Below are positions 1 through 6,705 of a stretch of 16,091 nucleotides of DNA, piece by piece. A model generated the notes under the pieces. That model searched no databases. It was not told the origin of the DNA and saw nothing but the letters and a program-made list of their open reading frames with translations. This DNA is from Pelotomaculum sp. UBA3103 (GTDB taxonomy: Bacteria > Bacillota > Desulfotomaculia > Desulfotomaculales > Pelotomaculaceae): the NCBI GenBank assembly GCA_002365855.1, contig DFAP01000022.1, positions 1-16,091 of the forward strand. Reading direction: 5' to 3'. Within the stretch, counting starts at the first letter, position 1. Every line of letters begins with the position of its first letter. The position numbers and the translations under genes were made by a program.

Positions 1-831
1 AAACTTGTTCAGCAAGCCCTAAATAAATTTATGGCTATTCTGCTGCAGAGGTTTGGTGGGTTTTTTGACACAATCTCATATATAGTCCTTAAGATGCTAA
101 TGTTTATAGAGTCATTTTTAATGTGGCTCCCCTGGTGGTTTGTTATAATTGTTGTAATCTACCTGGGCTGGAAATCCACAAAATCGTTATTAACCGCTGT
201 AATTATGGCCCTGCTGCTGATCATGGTAGGCAGTTTCGGTATGTGGGATTTAATGATGCAAACTCTCGCTATCGTTGGCGGGGCTGTCATTATCTCAATA
301 TTAGTGGGTATTCCCACAGGTATAATCATGGCTTCCAGCAAAAAAGTCGATGCCTTTTTGAGGCCGGTTCTTGACGGCATGCAGACGATGCCGAGCTTCG
401 TCTACCTTGTCCCCGCGTTAATGTTCTTCGGACTGGGCAAGGTTCCGGGGTTGTTTGCAACACTTATTTACGCCCTCCCCCCGGTTATTCGCCTGACCAG
501 CCTGGGGATAACTCAGGTTCCCGATGATGTGATAGAGGCGGGCAGGGCATTCGGCTCAACCAGAATGCAGCTATTGCTTAAAATACAGCTGCCTCTTGCC
601 ATGCCCAGTATTATGACCGGGGTTAACCAGACAACCATGATGGCTCTGGCCATGGTTGTGATTGCTTCCATGATCGGGGCACGGGGTCTTGGTGAGCAGG
701 TGCTTATATCTATTGGCAGGATTGATGTGGGACGCGGTCTGGAAGCAGGCTTGAGCATTGTTGCCCTCGCTATTGTTATCGACCGTATACTACAGGGGAT
801 TGGGACTCGGCGACAGCCGCCTATTGGTTGA
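1..831 (+). CDS. ABC transporter permease, ProW/OpuAB type (5' end outside window)
   Basis: This is the membrane subunit of a binding-protein-dependent importer of the glycine betaine/proline betaine/choline (QAT) family. It would form the channel between an extracellular binding protein and a cytoplasmic ATPase. The frame is open to base 1. The first ATG (31) has no Shine-Dalgarno site, and the residues around it (LNKF, then FGGFFDTIS) resemble the interior of the ProW N-terminus, so the start probably lies left of the window. At least 276 residues are present. Several hydrophobic segments are visible. The EAA loop that contacts the ATPase begins at EAGRAFGSTR (about 166-175 counted from ATG 31) and runs into LPLAMPSIMTGV. 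IGARGLGE follows, as is typical of the family. Substrate cannot be read from the permease alone; glycine betaine or a related osmolyte is the family-based guess. The partner genes are not in view. Confidence 0.88.
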   Translation, partial: KLVQQALNKFMAILLQRFGGFFDTISYIVLKMLMFIESFLMWLPWWFVIIVVIYLGWKSTKSLLTAVIMALLLIMVGSFGMWDLMMQTLAIVGGAVIISILVGIPTGIIMASSKKVDAFLRPVLDGMQTMPSFVYLVPALMFFGLGKVPGLFATLIYALPPVIRLTSLGITQVPDDVIEAGRAFGSTRMQLLLKIQLPLAMPSIMTGVNQTTMMALAMVVIASMIGARGLGEQVLISIGRIDVGRGLEAGLSIVALAIVIDRILQGIGTRRQPPIG

Positions 832-919
832 GCCCAAGAAAAGGCACTTTATTCAATAAGCACTAAACCAGAAGTGAGATTTTCAAACCATGAAGTTTTA
901 TTAATGAGATAAAACAAAA

Positions 920-951
920 ACCCCTTTACATGCGCATTACATGTAAGGGGT
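920..951 (-). terminator. Hairpin terminator, possibly bidirectional, for the LysM gene and the permease
   Basis: A stem of about 12 pairs (left arm 920-932, right arm 940-951, one bulged base, 7-base loop) lies 12 bases past the stop of the minus-strand LysM gene. On the minus strand it is followed by a T-rich run (complement of the A-rich 908-919), as in an intrinsic terminator. On the plus strand the trailing bases are only moderately T-rich (TCCGTTTGTT), so it may also serve the permease gene, less efficiently. Confidence 0.8.
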
Positions 952-962
952 CCGTTTGTTAC

Positions 963-1865
963 TTATTGACCTGTTGCTTTGCGAACCATAGCCTGGTGCT
1001 CCCCGTCGACTCTGTTTGTTCCGTGGGTGCGGCTGTTCAGGAAATGCAGGTCAAAGTGTCCATCAAAGTCGTTGCCGTAGATATCCTGGCTCGTGCCGTG
1101 CGGCATGCCTGCCATGGAACATGCGACAGGTCTTCCGTTTAGCCAAACTATGGCGGCGCGGCGTTCCCAGCTCCACTGACCTCCAAAACAACTTTTCATT
1201 ATTCTGGAGTCCTCTGCGGTTAGAGGTTCACAATCAGCATGGTTGGTTCCAAACAGATGGTAAATTTTAAATTGGCGGCCGGTATCAAAGTCCTGGATAG
1301 TCACGGTGCTTTTCATAGGAAACATGCCGTTAATAAGGTTCCATTCAACAAGTTCGCCGAATTGAGCGTTGTATGTTTCGGCGGGACGGGAAACCGCACC
1401 TCTGCTTACCGTTTGGCTGGCAACAGAACTCCCGGGTATAACAAGTTCCTGACCCACGTACAGCATATCGTTATTCAGGCCATTGGCCGCCTTGAGTTGT
1501 TCCACGGTAGTTCCAAATCTGTTGGCAATCAGCCATAAGCAATCACCGTTGGAAACCGTGTAATTTTGCGACTCACCGGTAGCTGGAGCCGGGCTTGTAA
1601 CTGGTTGGGACGAATACACACCCCCCGGTATTACAAGAATCTGACCAATTTGAAGGAAATCGGAACTCATGCCATTGGCCGCCATCAGTTGTTCCACGGT
1701 GGTTCCGTATTTATTGGCGATTAGCCATAAGCAATCACCATTGGAAACCGTGTAATTTTGCGATTCACCGGCAGAGGCTTCCCTGCATAAAAAAGAACCG
1801 TAAAAAACGTTGATAACCAGTAGATTAACTAGAAATAAAAACAACAATAGTTTCAGCCGGATCAT
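963..1865 (-). CDS. Secreted LysM-repeat protein with an unnamed His-rich C-terminal domain
   Basis: A 300-residue exported protein. Residues 1-33 look like a signal peptide (short basic start, long hydrophobic core, cleavage plausible near ASAG). Two LysM domains follow at about 36-81 and 99-144; each begins NYTVSNGDCLWLIAN and ends LVIPG, and they should bind peptidoglycan. After a Ser/Ala/Val linker, the C-terminal half (about 165-300) is a separate domain rich in His and Trp. It includes NHADCEPLTAED (208-219), WSWERRA (231-237), MPHG (254-257), GHFDLHF (269-275) and SRTHG (278-282). I have the impression that this block recurs in other Firmicutes LysM proteins, but I know no function for it; the clustered histidines suggest metal binding or a hydrolase. 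The ATG (1863-1865) is preceded by a strong GAGGGGGTG ribosome site. The gene is transcribed alone, against its neighbours, behind a cyclic-di-GMP riboswitch, and ends at the 920-951 hairpin. Confidence 0.9.
   Translation of the reverse strand: MIRLKLLLFLFLVNLLVINVFYGSFLCREASAGESQNYTVSNGDCLWLIANKYGTTVEQLMAANGMSSDFLQIGQILVIPGGVYSSQPVTSPAPATGESQNYTVSNGDCLWLIANRFGTTVEQLKAANGLNNDMLYVGQELVIPGSSVASQTVSRGAVSRPAETYNAQFGELVEWNLINGMFPMKSTVTIQDFDTGRQFKIYHLFGTNHADCEPLTAEDSRIMKSCFGGQWSWERRAAIVWLNGRPVACSMAGMPHGTSQDIYGNDFDGHFDLHFLNSRTHGTNRVDGEHQAMVRKATGQ
1522..1579. repeat. Near-identical direct repeat, copy in the second LysM domain
   Basis: This 58-base stretch matches 1714-1771 with 54 of 58 positions identical, at a fixed offset of 192 bases. 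It encodes the first part of the second LysM repeat. The DNA identity is higher than protein conservation alone requires, so a recent internal duplication or gene conversion is likely. Confidence 0.85.
1714..1771. repeat. Near-identical direct repeat, copy in the first LysM domain
   Basis: Partner of 1522-1579, encoding the start of the first LysM domain. The four differences are all transitions, and three of them leave the amino acid unchanged. Confidence 0.85.
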
Positions 1866-1914
1866 TTACACCCCCTCTAATCGATTCAAATTTTACCTGT
1901 AAAGGGAAACTGAC

Positions 1915-2060
1915 ATAGAAGCTACCCGGTAGCCCGGCGATCATGGCACAATACACAATAGGTGTCGTAAAAAGCTATCCTTTTGTGCTTTAGACCCGTT
2001 GCTTTGCGCCCCCAACTTTCGCAGGGTTTGCCCTTAGCAGGTATGGAAGAACCATTCTAC
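1915..2060 (-). promoter_or_regulatory. Cyclic-di-GMP-I (GEMM) riboswitch in the leader of the LysM gene
   Basis: Read on the minus strand, the conserved GEMM blocks appear in order: GGGCAAACC (2033-2025), a helix closed by a GAAA loop (2020-2017), CGCAAAGC (2008-2001), GGGTCTAAA (1997-1989, the receptor side), a long variable arm closed by GCACAA/TTGTGC, then GCCGGGCTACCGG ending at 1926. A tentative closing stem pairs GTAGAA (2060-2055) with TTCTAT (1920-1915); the exact ends are uncertain. The GAAA-capped helix has one T/T mismatch and one G/T pair. The guanines before CAAACC are intact, whereas cGAMP-selective GEMM-Ib variants have A at the key position, so cyclic di-GMP is the more likely ligand. 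About 40 bases separate the element from the LysM ribosome site. I see no terminator hairpin in that gap, so control of translation is more likely than attenuation, but this is inference. Confidence 0.88.
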
Positions 2061-2065
2061 ACAAT

Positions 2066-2092
2066 ATTGTAATTTCCTCCCCTTTATGCCAA
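2066..2092 (-). promoter_or_regulatory. Candidate sigma-A promoter for the riboswitch/LysM transcript
   Basis: On the minus strand, TTGGCA (2092-2087) is followed 15 bases later by TACAAT (2071-2066), each one base from consensus. The spacer is two bases shorter than ideal. Transcription would start near 2059, exactly where the riboswitch begins; this is the main support for the call. Confidence 0.45.
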
Positions 2093-2323
2093 AAAAACTA
2101 GGTAGGATTTCCAGGAGCCGTGATATCTTTTAATAAAGCAAACAAGAGCTCAACTATTTGCACAGGAGTTGTTTGTATGGTAATATGAAACAAAATAAAT
2201 AATGGAATATTCTAAAGGGCATTTGAAGTTATGATTTAATGGATTTCTTATACCAGATCAAATAAACCGAGCGCTTTGCGCTTTCTTTTTATGAAAGACG
2301 TATTTTTGGAAGGAGGACCACTT
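2093..2323. other. Intergenic region ahead of yebC, with a short hairpin near its end
   Basis: AT-rich sequence between the divergent LysM and yebC transcripts, with no credible gene. A weak promoter-like pair on the plus strand is TTGCAC (2158-2163), 17 bases, TAATAT (2181-2186); only part of each box matches. At 2270-2290 a small hairpin (AGCGC, three-base loop, GCGCT) is followed by a T-rich run, resembling a weak terminator or attenuator 40 bases ahead of the yebC start. An in-frame ATG at 2291 lacks a ribosome site and is not used as the start. Confidence 0.4.
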
Positions 2324-3055
2324 ATGTCCGGTCACTCAAAATGGGCAACGATTAAACGCAAGAAAGCTAAAGTGGATGCCCAGCGCGGTAAGATTTTTAC
2401 TCGTTTGGCCAGAGAAATAATCATAGCCGCACGACAGGGAGGTGGCGATCCCGAGGCCAATGTTCGTCTGAAAGCAGCAATACAAAGGGCGAAGGAAGCA
2501 AATATTCCGAATGATAATATCTCGCGCGCAATCCAGAGAGGTTCCGGTGAACTGGGAGGTGCAAATTTTGAGGAATTTACGTATGAGGGTTACGGCCCAG
2601 GCGGCGTGGCGGTGTTAATTGAGATTATGACTGATAACCGCAACCGCACGGCAGGTGAAATCAGGTACATTTTTTCAAGGAGCGGCGGCAGTCTGGGGGA
2701 AACAGGGTGTGTGGCGTGGATGTTCAAAAATAAAGGGTTAATAACAATTGAGAAAGGTAGCCAGAAAATCGACGAAGATGAGCTGATGCTTTTAACCCTT
2801 GACGCAGGTGCAGAAGATTTTAAGGTGGAAGAAGATACTATCGAAATTATTTCTGAGCCGGAGGACCTTCAAGCTGTAAGGGCTGCGCTGGAAAATGCGG
2901 CAATTGAAACAGCACTTGCTGAAATCACCATGATTCCGCAGAGCACAATAAAGCTTGAGGGACAGGAAGCAGAACAGGTGATGCGCCTGATGGATGCGCT
3001 GGACGAGCACAACGACGTGCAAAATGTATACGCAAACTTTGAAATAGAGGAATAG
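2324..3055 (+). CDS. yebC: YebC/TACO1-family protein
   Basis: A 243-residue YebC-family protein, the usual family length. Members were long annotated as DNA-binding transcriptional regulators. More recent work on the YebC/TACO1 group links some members to ribosomal translation of difficult (proline-rich) sequences, so I do not assign a single role. The start is fixed by AAGGAGGACC at 2310-2319 and by the family opening [20 protein letters not shown]. The basic N-terminal segment, [26 protein letters not shown] block, [17 protein letters not shown] segment and acidic C-terminus are all typical. In many bacteria yebC lies beside ruvC, as it nearly does here (one gene between). It is monocistronic in this window, closed by the terminator at 3062-3087. 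Confidence 0.96.
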   Translation: MSGHSKWATIKRKKAKVDAQRGKIFTRLAREIIIAARQGGGDPEANVRLKAAIQRAKEANIPNDNISRAIQRGSGELGGANFEEFTYEGYGPGGVAVLIEIMTDNRNRTAGEIRYIFSRSGGSLGETGCVAWMFKNKGLITIEKGSQKIDEDELMLLTLDAGAEDFKVEEDTIEIISEPEDLQAVRAALENAAIETALAEITMIPQSTIKLEGQEAEQVMRLMDALDEHNDVQNVYANFEIEE

Positions 3056-3061
3056 GAAGCG

Positions 3062-3087
3062 CCACCCTGGCAAAAGGGTGGTTTTTT
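3062..3087 (+). terminator. Intrinsic terminator after yebC
   Basis: A perfect 7-pair stem (CCACCCT 3062-3068 with AGGGTGG 3075-3081), a 6-base loop and a T run at 3082-3087, starting 7 bases past the yebC stop. Confidence 0.92.
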
Positions 3088-3094
3088 ATTTAAT

Positions 3095-3124
3095 GAATGT
3101 ATTATCTAAATTATGGAAATAATA
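3095..3124 (+). promoter_or_regulatory. Candidate sigma-G (forespore) promoter for the bofC-like gene
   Basis: GAATG (3095-3099), 18 bases, AATAATA (3118-3124) fits the Bacillus sigma-G pattern GHATR-N18-CATWHTA except for the first base of the -10 box. The initiation point near 3131 would exclude the upstream ATG at 3129 and favour the GTG start at 3159. bofC is a sigma-G gene in Bacillus subtilis, which supports the reading, but the region is AT-rich and chance matches are easy. Confidence 0.4.
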
Positions 3125-3158
3125 TATTATGATTAAGATGATGCTTGGGGGGATCATC

Positions 3159-3788
3159 GTGGGCTCATACAAGAAAAATATTTACAAATATCTCGCTGTT
3201 GTCGTATTTATCGTCTCTGTCTCAGCAGGATTTTTATGGGGAACGGGCTTTACAAGTCCTCCCGATCCCAAGCCTGAAGCAGTATTCCGTTCGCCGTCCA
3301 GTTACTTTAAACCCAAGGTAACAGCAGATACACTGCTGATCAGAGACAAAGAATACCTCTGCGGCGACCTGGAAAAGATTTCAGAGGAAAAAGCGCCGGA
3401 TGAGCTCCTGGGAATGGAAATAAAAGACCTTAAAGAAAAGTTTCCCGCAGAAGAAGGTTGGTCGGTACACTTCACCCAGACAGGGTTTTTGACTCTGACC
3501 GCCAAAGTGGATGAATTCTGCCCAATTCATAATAAGTACAGGCACTTGGGTTTATATAACGAGATGGTTGCAGTTTATGAAGGGCCTTTGGGTTATAACG
3601 GAAAAATTTTAAGGGTTGAAAACATCCCATTGGAGTCGCTTGATCCTGACTTTAGGATCAAATTGGAGCAGGCTATGGAGTTTAACAAGCAGGTCAGGGC
3701 GGTAGCCGAGGAACTGAGGAATGTGCTGGAATATGACAATGACGATTCTCTTAACGCAGCCCTGGAAAATCTCGACGAACATAGTTAG
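3159..3788 (+). CDS. BofC-like protein (bypass-of-forespore C, C-terminal domain)
   Basis: A 209-residue membrane-anchored protein related to BofC. In Bacillus, BofC acts in the intermembrane space of the forespore and restrains the SpoIVB signalling protease that leads to pro-sigma-K processing. One hydrophobic segment lies at about 11-28. A region around CGDLEKISEE (68-77) follows, then WSVHF and FLTLTAKV. The BofC C-terminal signature is CPIHNKYRHLGLYNEMVAVYEG at about 121-142, followed by the VENIPLESLDP segment. The GTG start is chosen because GGGGGGAT sits 6 bases upstream; ATG 3129 would add 10 residues but has no ribosome site and may precede transcription. Two cysteines (68 and 121) could form a disulfide outside the cytoplasm. 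It has its own terminator and so looks monocistronic. The family call is by pattern recognition, less certain than for the ruv genes. Confidence 0.72.
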   Translation: MGSYKKNIYKYLAVVVFIVSVSAGFLWGTGFTSPPDPKPEAVFRSPSSYFKPKVTADTLLIRDKEYLCGDLEKISEEKAPDELLGMEIKDLKEKFPAEEGWSVHFTQTGFLTLTAKVDEFCPIHNKYRHLGLYNEMVAVYEGPLGYNGKILRVENIPLESLDPDFRIKLEQAMEFNKQVRAVAEELRNVLEYDNDDSLNAALENLDEHS

Positions 3789-3796
3789 AACATAGT

Positions 3797-3835
3797 TAAA
3801 AAAAAAACCCAATCGTAGAGGATTGGGTTTTTTTT
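3797..3835 (+). terminator. Strong intrinsic terminator after the bofC-like gene (symmetrical)
   Basis: The stem ACCCAATC (3807-3814) pairs with GATTGGGT (3821-3828), with a 6-base loop. The stem is flanked by a long A run on the left and a long T run on the right, so it can extend and could also stop transcription on the opposite strand. It leaves only about 35 bases before ruvC; no clear ruvC promoter is visible there. Confidence 0.93.
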
Positions 3836-3871
3836 CGTAGAATTAAGCTCTGGTGAGGGAGGGGTGGTCTT

Positions 3872-4360
3872 TTGTTGATCATGGGAGTGGATCCCGGTAT
3901 TGCCATAACCGGCTACGGCCTGATCAGATATGACGGCCGCAGCTTTTTATTGGTTGACTGCGGCTGTATTTTGACAAAGGCAAAGACTCCTCTGGCCCTG
4001 AGGCTTTATACTCTACACAATGAGTTAACCAGTATTATAAAGCAGTACTGCCCGGACCAATTCGCCATTGAAGAGCTGTTTTTTAACAAGAATACACGTA
4101 CTGCCCTGGCGGTTGGGCATGCCAGGGGAGTCGCGATCCTTGCCGCGGCTGGTTCCAGCCTGCCTGTTTTTGAGTATACGCCTCTGGAGGTTAAACAGGC
4201 TGTGGCAGGTTTTGGCAGGGCGGAAAAAACCCAGGTACAATACATGGTCAAGTCTATTCTCTCGCTACCGGAGGCGCCTTCTCCAGATGACGTTGCCGAT
4301 GCTCTTGCGGTTGCAATCTGTCACGCAAATATGTATTCTTGGGAGAGGAAATTGAAATGA
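3872..4360 (+). CDS. ruvC: Crossover junction endodeoxyribonuclease RuvC
   Basis: A 162-residue Holliday-junction resolvase that cuts symmetrically across the junction during recombinational repair. All four acidic catalytic residues are present: D7 in GVDPG, E67 in AIEELFF, and D140 and D143 in PDDVADALA. The ITGYG motif at 12-16 and VGHARGV at 81-87 are typical. A TTG codon at 3872 is chosen as the start because a GAGGGAGGGG ribosome site lies about 7 bases upstream; TTG 3875 or ATG 3881 would be slightly shorter alternatives. The stop codon overlaps the ruvA start in an ATGA arrangement, so translation of the two is probably coupled. It is the first gene of ruvCAB-queH-DUF2905. Confidence 0.97.
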   Translation: MLIMGVDPGIAITGYGLIRYDGRSFLLVDCGCILTKAKTPLALRLYTLHNELTSIIKQYCPDQFAIEELFFNKNTRTALAVGHARGVAILAAAGSSLPVFEYTPLEVKQAVAGFGRAEKTQVQYMVKSILSLPEAPSPDDVADALAVAICHANMYSWERKLK

Positions 4361-4950
4361 TCTCTTTTATAAAAGGGAAGTTAGCGGATATTCAGCCTGC
4401 ATCCCTGGTGCTGGATGTTGGCGGCATAGGCTTGAAGGTGCAGGTGCCCCTGTCTCTTTATCACAGTCTGCCGGTCCAGGGTAGCGATATTATGCTTTAC
4501 ACCCATCTGGCTGTTCGTGAGGATGGTTTTTCACTCTATGGTTTTCAGGAACAAAGTGAACTGGATTTCTTTCTGAAGCTTTTAAACGTCTCGGGGGTGG
4601 GTCCTAAAGGAGCTCTAGCTATCCTGACCATGTATTCTCCCGGTGAGCTGGGCCGTGTCATTGCGAATGAAGATGCAGACTCTCTAACTAAGGTGCCCGG
4701 GGTCGGTAAAAAGACTGCAGGGAGGATCATCCTTGAGTTGAAAGACAAGGTATTGGTAACGCATGTAATTGGGGATGCGGGATCGGGAGGTCGAGGCAGG
4801 GAGATTGATGCTGCGGAAGCGCTTGAAGCACTGGGATATTCTCCAGCCGAATCACGCAGTGCAGTCAAAAAAGCCAGCGCGAATCTGGATGAAAGCACCC
4901 CTGTTGCCGAGCTGGTCAAGGCCGCCCTGCGTGTATTAGTAAAGAAGTAA
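4357..4950 (+). CDS. ruvA: Holliday junction DNA helicase subunit RuvA
   Basis: A 197-residue protein that binds the four-way junction as a tetramer and loads RuvB for branch migration. The N-terminal OB-fold region ([12 protein letters not shown]...) covers about residues 1-63. Two helix-hairpin-helix motifs follow at [13 protein letters not shown] (77-89) and [14 protein letters not shown] (112-125), and the C-terminal RuvB-binding domain is at about 150-197 ([12 protein letters not shown]). The start is ATG 4357, overlapping the ruvC stop, with GGGAGAGGA upstream at 4341-4349. A longer reading from ATG 4339 would add six residues before the conserved MISF opening and is not favoured. Confidence 0.97.
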   Translation: MISFIKGKLADIQPASLVLDVGGIGLKVQVPLSLYHSLPVQGSDIMLYTHLAVREDGFSLYGFQEQSELDFFLKLLNVSGVGPKGALAILTMYSPGELGRVIANEDADSLTKVPGVGKKTAGRIILELKDKVLVTHVIGDAGSGGRGREIDAAEALEALGYSPAESRSAVKKASANLDESTPVAELVKAALRVLVKK

Positions 4951-4972
4951 TAGCCGGATGCTTAATATGGCG

Positions 4973-4986
4973 CGAACATGTGTGCT
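4973..4986 (+). promoter_or_regulatory. Candidate LexA (SOS) operator between ruvA and ruvB
   Basis: CGAACATGTGTGCT matches the Gram-positive LexA box CGAACRNRYGTTYG at 12 of 14 positions, including the entire left half-site and the first two bases (GT) of the right inner half-site. It sits in the 91-base gap between ruvA and ruvB. ruvAB is SOS-induced in several bacteria, including Bacillus, so the location is meaningful. No other copy was seen ahead of ruvC. Confidence 0.5.
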
Positions 4987-5018
4987 GATGTAACAGTATG
5001 GACAGAGTAGATGCTGTT

Positions 5019-5044
5019 GAGGTGTATAATAGAGGTGTATAATG
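5019..5044 (+). repeat. Tandem 13-base repeat carrying a doubled ribosome site at the ruvB start
   Basis: Two adjacent 13-base units (5019-5031 and 5032-5044) differ only in their last base, and each contains GAGGTG followed by TATAAT. The second unit supplies the ribosome site and the start codon of ruvB. The first contains a perfect -10-like TATAAT at 5025-5030; upstream, TGGACA at 4999-5004 is a near -35 box, but the 20-base spacing is too long to be convincing. Confidence 0.6.
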
Positions 5045-6070
5045 ATGAATGATAGGATTATCTCTGCAGCGGTAAGGCCGGAGGATTTTGAGGCTGACCT
5101 AAGTCTCCGTCCCAGCAGGCTGGAGGAATACATAGGACAGGAGAAAGTCAAGGAGACTATCTCGGTTTTTATTCAAGCGGCCCGGGGGCGGGGGGAGGTT
5201 CTGGATCATGTTCTCCTGTTTGGCCCGCCGGGCTTGGGGAAGACCACCCTGGCCAATATCATTGCGCACGAAATGGGAGTAAATATCAGGGTTACATCGG
5301 GCCCTGCGATTGAGCGGCCGGGTGACCTGGCAGCCGTACTGACCAGTTTAGCCCAGGGAGATGTTTTATTTATAGACGAAGTACACCGGCTGAGCAGGAC
5401 GGTCGAGGAAGTTCTTTACCCTGCCATGGAGGATTATGCTCTTGACATAGTCATAGGGAAAGGGCCGGGCGCCCGCTCTTTAAGGCTGGAACTGCCGCGC
5501 TTTACGCTGGTGGGAGCCACAACCCGCGCAGGCCTCCTTACGTCACCTCTTAGAGACCGCTTTGGTGTCGTCAGCAGGCTTGATTACTACCTTCCAGAAG
5601 AACTGGAACAGATCGTGAGCAGGGCGGCTCGAATCCTCGGAGTAAAAATTACGGACGATGGCTCTTTAGAGATCGCATTCCGCTCCAGGGGAACACCAAG
5701 GGTTGCTAACAGGCTTTTAAAAAGAGTCAGAGATTATGCCCAGGTTCGGGCGGACGGTGTAATAAATCATAACGTAGCAAAAGATGCCCTTCAGTTTTTG
5801 GAGGTTGACGAGATGGGGTTGGATCATGCTGACAGGAGGCTGCTATTAGCCATCATCCAAAAATTTGGTGGAGGGCCTGTGGGTCTGGAAACCCTGGCCG
5901 CGGCTACCAGCGAAGAGGCTGAAACGCTGGAGGATGTTTATGAACCATACCTAATCCAGATGGGAATGCTTGCCCGGACTCCCCGGGGACGTATAGCGAC
6001 TGCCACGGCTTTCCGACACTTGGGCCTTACCCCTGCCGAAGGGGAAACAAGACAAAAAACTTTTCGGTAA
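5042..6070 (+). CDS. ruvB: Holliday junction branch-migration DNA helicase RuvB
   Basis: A 342-residue AAA+ motor ATPase that drives branch migration as hexameric rings on RuvA-bound junctions. The sequence shows the RuvB opening ([12 protein letters not shown], 22-33), Walker A GPPGLGKT (61-68), Walker [10 protein letters not shown] (108-116), the sensor segment GATTRAG (158-164), the arginine-finger region LRDRFG (170-175), and the winged-helix C-terminal domain with [10 protein letters not shown] and a [13 protein letters not shown] ending. Length is normal. Two in-frame ATG codons (5042 and 5045) follow GAGGTG at 5032-5037; the second has better spacing, and the difference is a single Met. 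The 91-base gap from ruvA carries a LexA-box-like site, so ruvB may also be transcribed on its own. Confidence 0.97.
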   Translation: MMNDRIISAAVRPEDFEADLSLRPSRLEEYIGQEKVKETISVFIQAARGRGEVLDHVLLFGPPGLGKTTLANIIAHEMGVNIRVTSGPAIERPGDLAAVLTSLAQGDVLFIDEVHRLSRTVEEVLYPAMEDYALDIVIGKGPGARSLRLELPRFTLVGATTRAGLLTSPLRDRFGVVSRLDYYLPEELEQIVSRAARILGVKITDDGSLEIAFRSRGTPRVANRLLKRVRDYAQVRADGVINHNVAKDALQFLEVDEMGLDHADRRLLLAIIQKFGGGPVGLETLAAATSEEAETLEDVYEPYLIQMGMLARTPRGRIATATAFRHLGLTPAEGETRQKTFR

Positions 6071-6144
6071 TACTGCCGAAAGCATCTGTCAATAAAATGG
6101 CAATACTATTAAAAAACGTTAACGCACATTTCTATTAGGAGTGC

Positions 6145-6702
6145 TTGGATATTAGAATACTTCTTCACAACTGCTGCGCCCCCTGTTCTATCTACCCGGT
6201 GGACTATTTAAGGGAAAAGGGTTTTATGGTTCAAGGATATTTCTTTAATCCTAATATCCACCCCTACACCGAGTTCACAAAGCGTTTGGATGTCCTAAAA
6301 AATTACGCTGCTGAAGTTGGCCTTAAAATGGTTTTTGACGAAAGCTACTGTCTGGAGGAGTTTATACAAGGAGTAGCGCACAGGGAGTCAAACCGCTGCC
6401 AGGTCTGCTATGCCCTGCGTTTGGAACGCGCCGCACGGGTGGCTAAAAGAGGAAAATTTGACTGTTTCAGCACGACTCTGCTGGTCAGCCCCTTCCAAAA
6501 GCACAATTTAGTGCGGGAAATCGGCCAGGCTGCAGGTGATAAGAACGGAGTACCTTTTTACTACACAGACTTTAGGCCGGGCTATAAGGATGCTGCGGCC
6601 AGGTCCAGGGAATTAGGCATGTACAGGCAGCAATACTGCGGGTGTATTTACAGTGAAAAGGAGCGGTATTACCGGCCGCCTAAAAAGGGGAAAAGTGATT
6701 AA
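6145..6702 (+). CDS. queH: Epoxyqueuosine reductase QueH
   Basis: A 185-residue iron-sulfur enzyme that removes the epoxide oxygen of epoxyqueuosine in tRNA, the last step of queuosine synthesis. It is the non-cobalamin replacement for QueG (former DUF208). Motifs are HNCCAPCS (8-15), FFNPNIHP (33-40), the RCQVCYALRL block (84-93), FSTTLLVSPFQ (108-118) and YCGCIYS (164-170). The seven cysteines C10, C11, C14, C85, C88, C165 and C167 fit the family's cluster and iron ligands. The start is TTG 6145, after AGGAG at 6137-6141; the spacing of only 3 bases is tight, but an in-frame stop at 6136 leaves no upstream choice. It shares pathway with queA and tgt further right, and sits in the ruv operon only 3 bases ahead of the next gene. 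Confidence 0.93.
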   Translation: MDIRILLHNCCAPCSIYPVDYLREKGFMVQGYFFNPNIHPYTEFTKRLDVLKNYAAEVGLKMVFDESYCLEEFIQGVAHRESNRCQVCYALRLERAARVAKRGKFDCFSTTLLVSPFQKHNLVREIGQAAGDKNGVPFYYTDFRPGYKDAAARSRELGMYRQQYCGCIYSEKERYYRPPKKGKSD

Positions 6703-6705
6703 CTG

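Noticed and set aside
1915..2060. The GEMM element as a cGAMP-selective (GEMM-Ib) variant
   Set aside because: The guanines before CAAACC are intact, whereas cGAMP-selective variants carry A at the key position; cyclic di-GMP is favoured, though without binding data this is not absolute.
2158..2186. TTGCAC-17-TAATAT as the yebC promoter
   Set aside because: Only the first three bases of the -35 box and four of the -10 box match; too weak to list as a promoter.
3129..3158. ATG 3129 as start of the bofC-like gene
   Set aside because: No ribosome site precedes it, and it would lie upstream of the predicted transcription start; GTG 3159 has GGGGGGAT at good spacing.
6061..6082. Hairpin TTTTCGG/CCGAAAG just after the ruvB stop, considered as a terminator
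   Set aside because: Seven pairs including a wobble, an 8-base loop and no T run after it; queH appears to belong to the same transcript.
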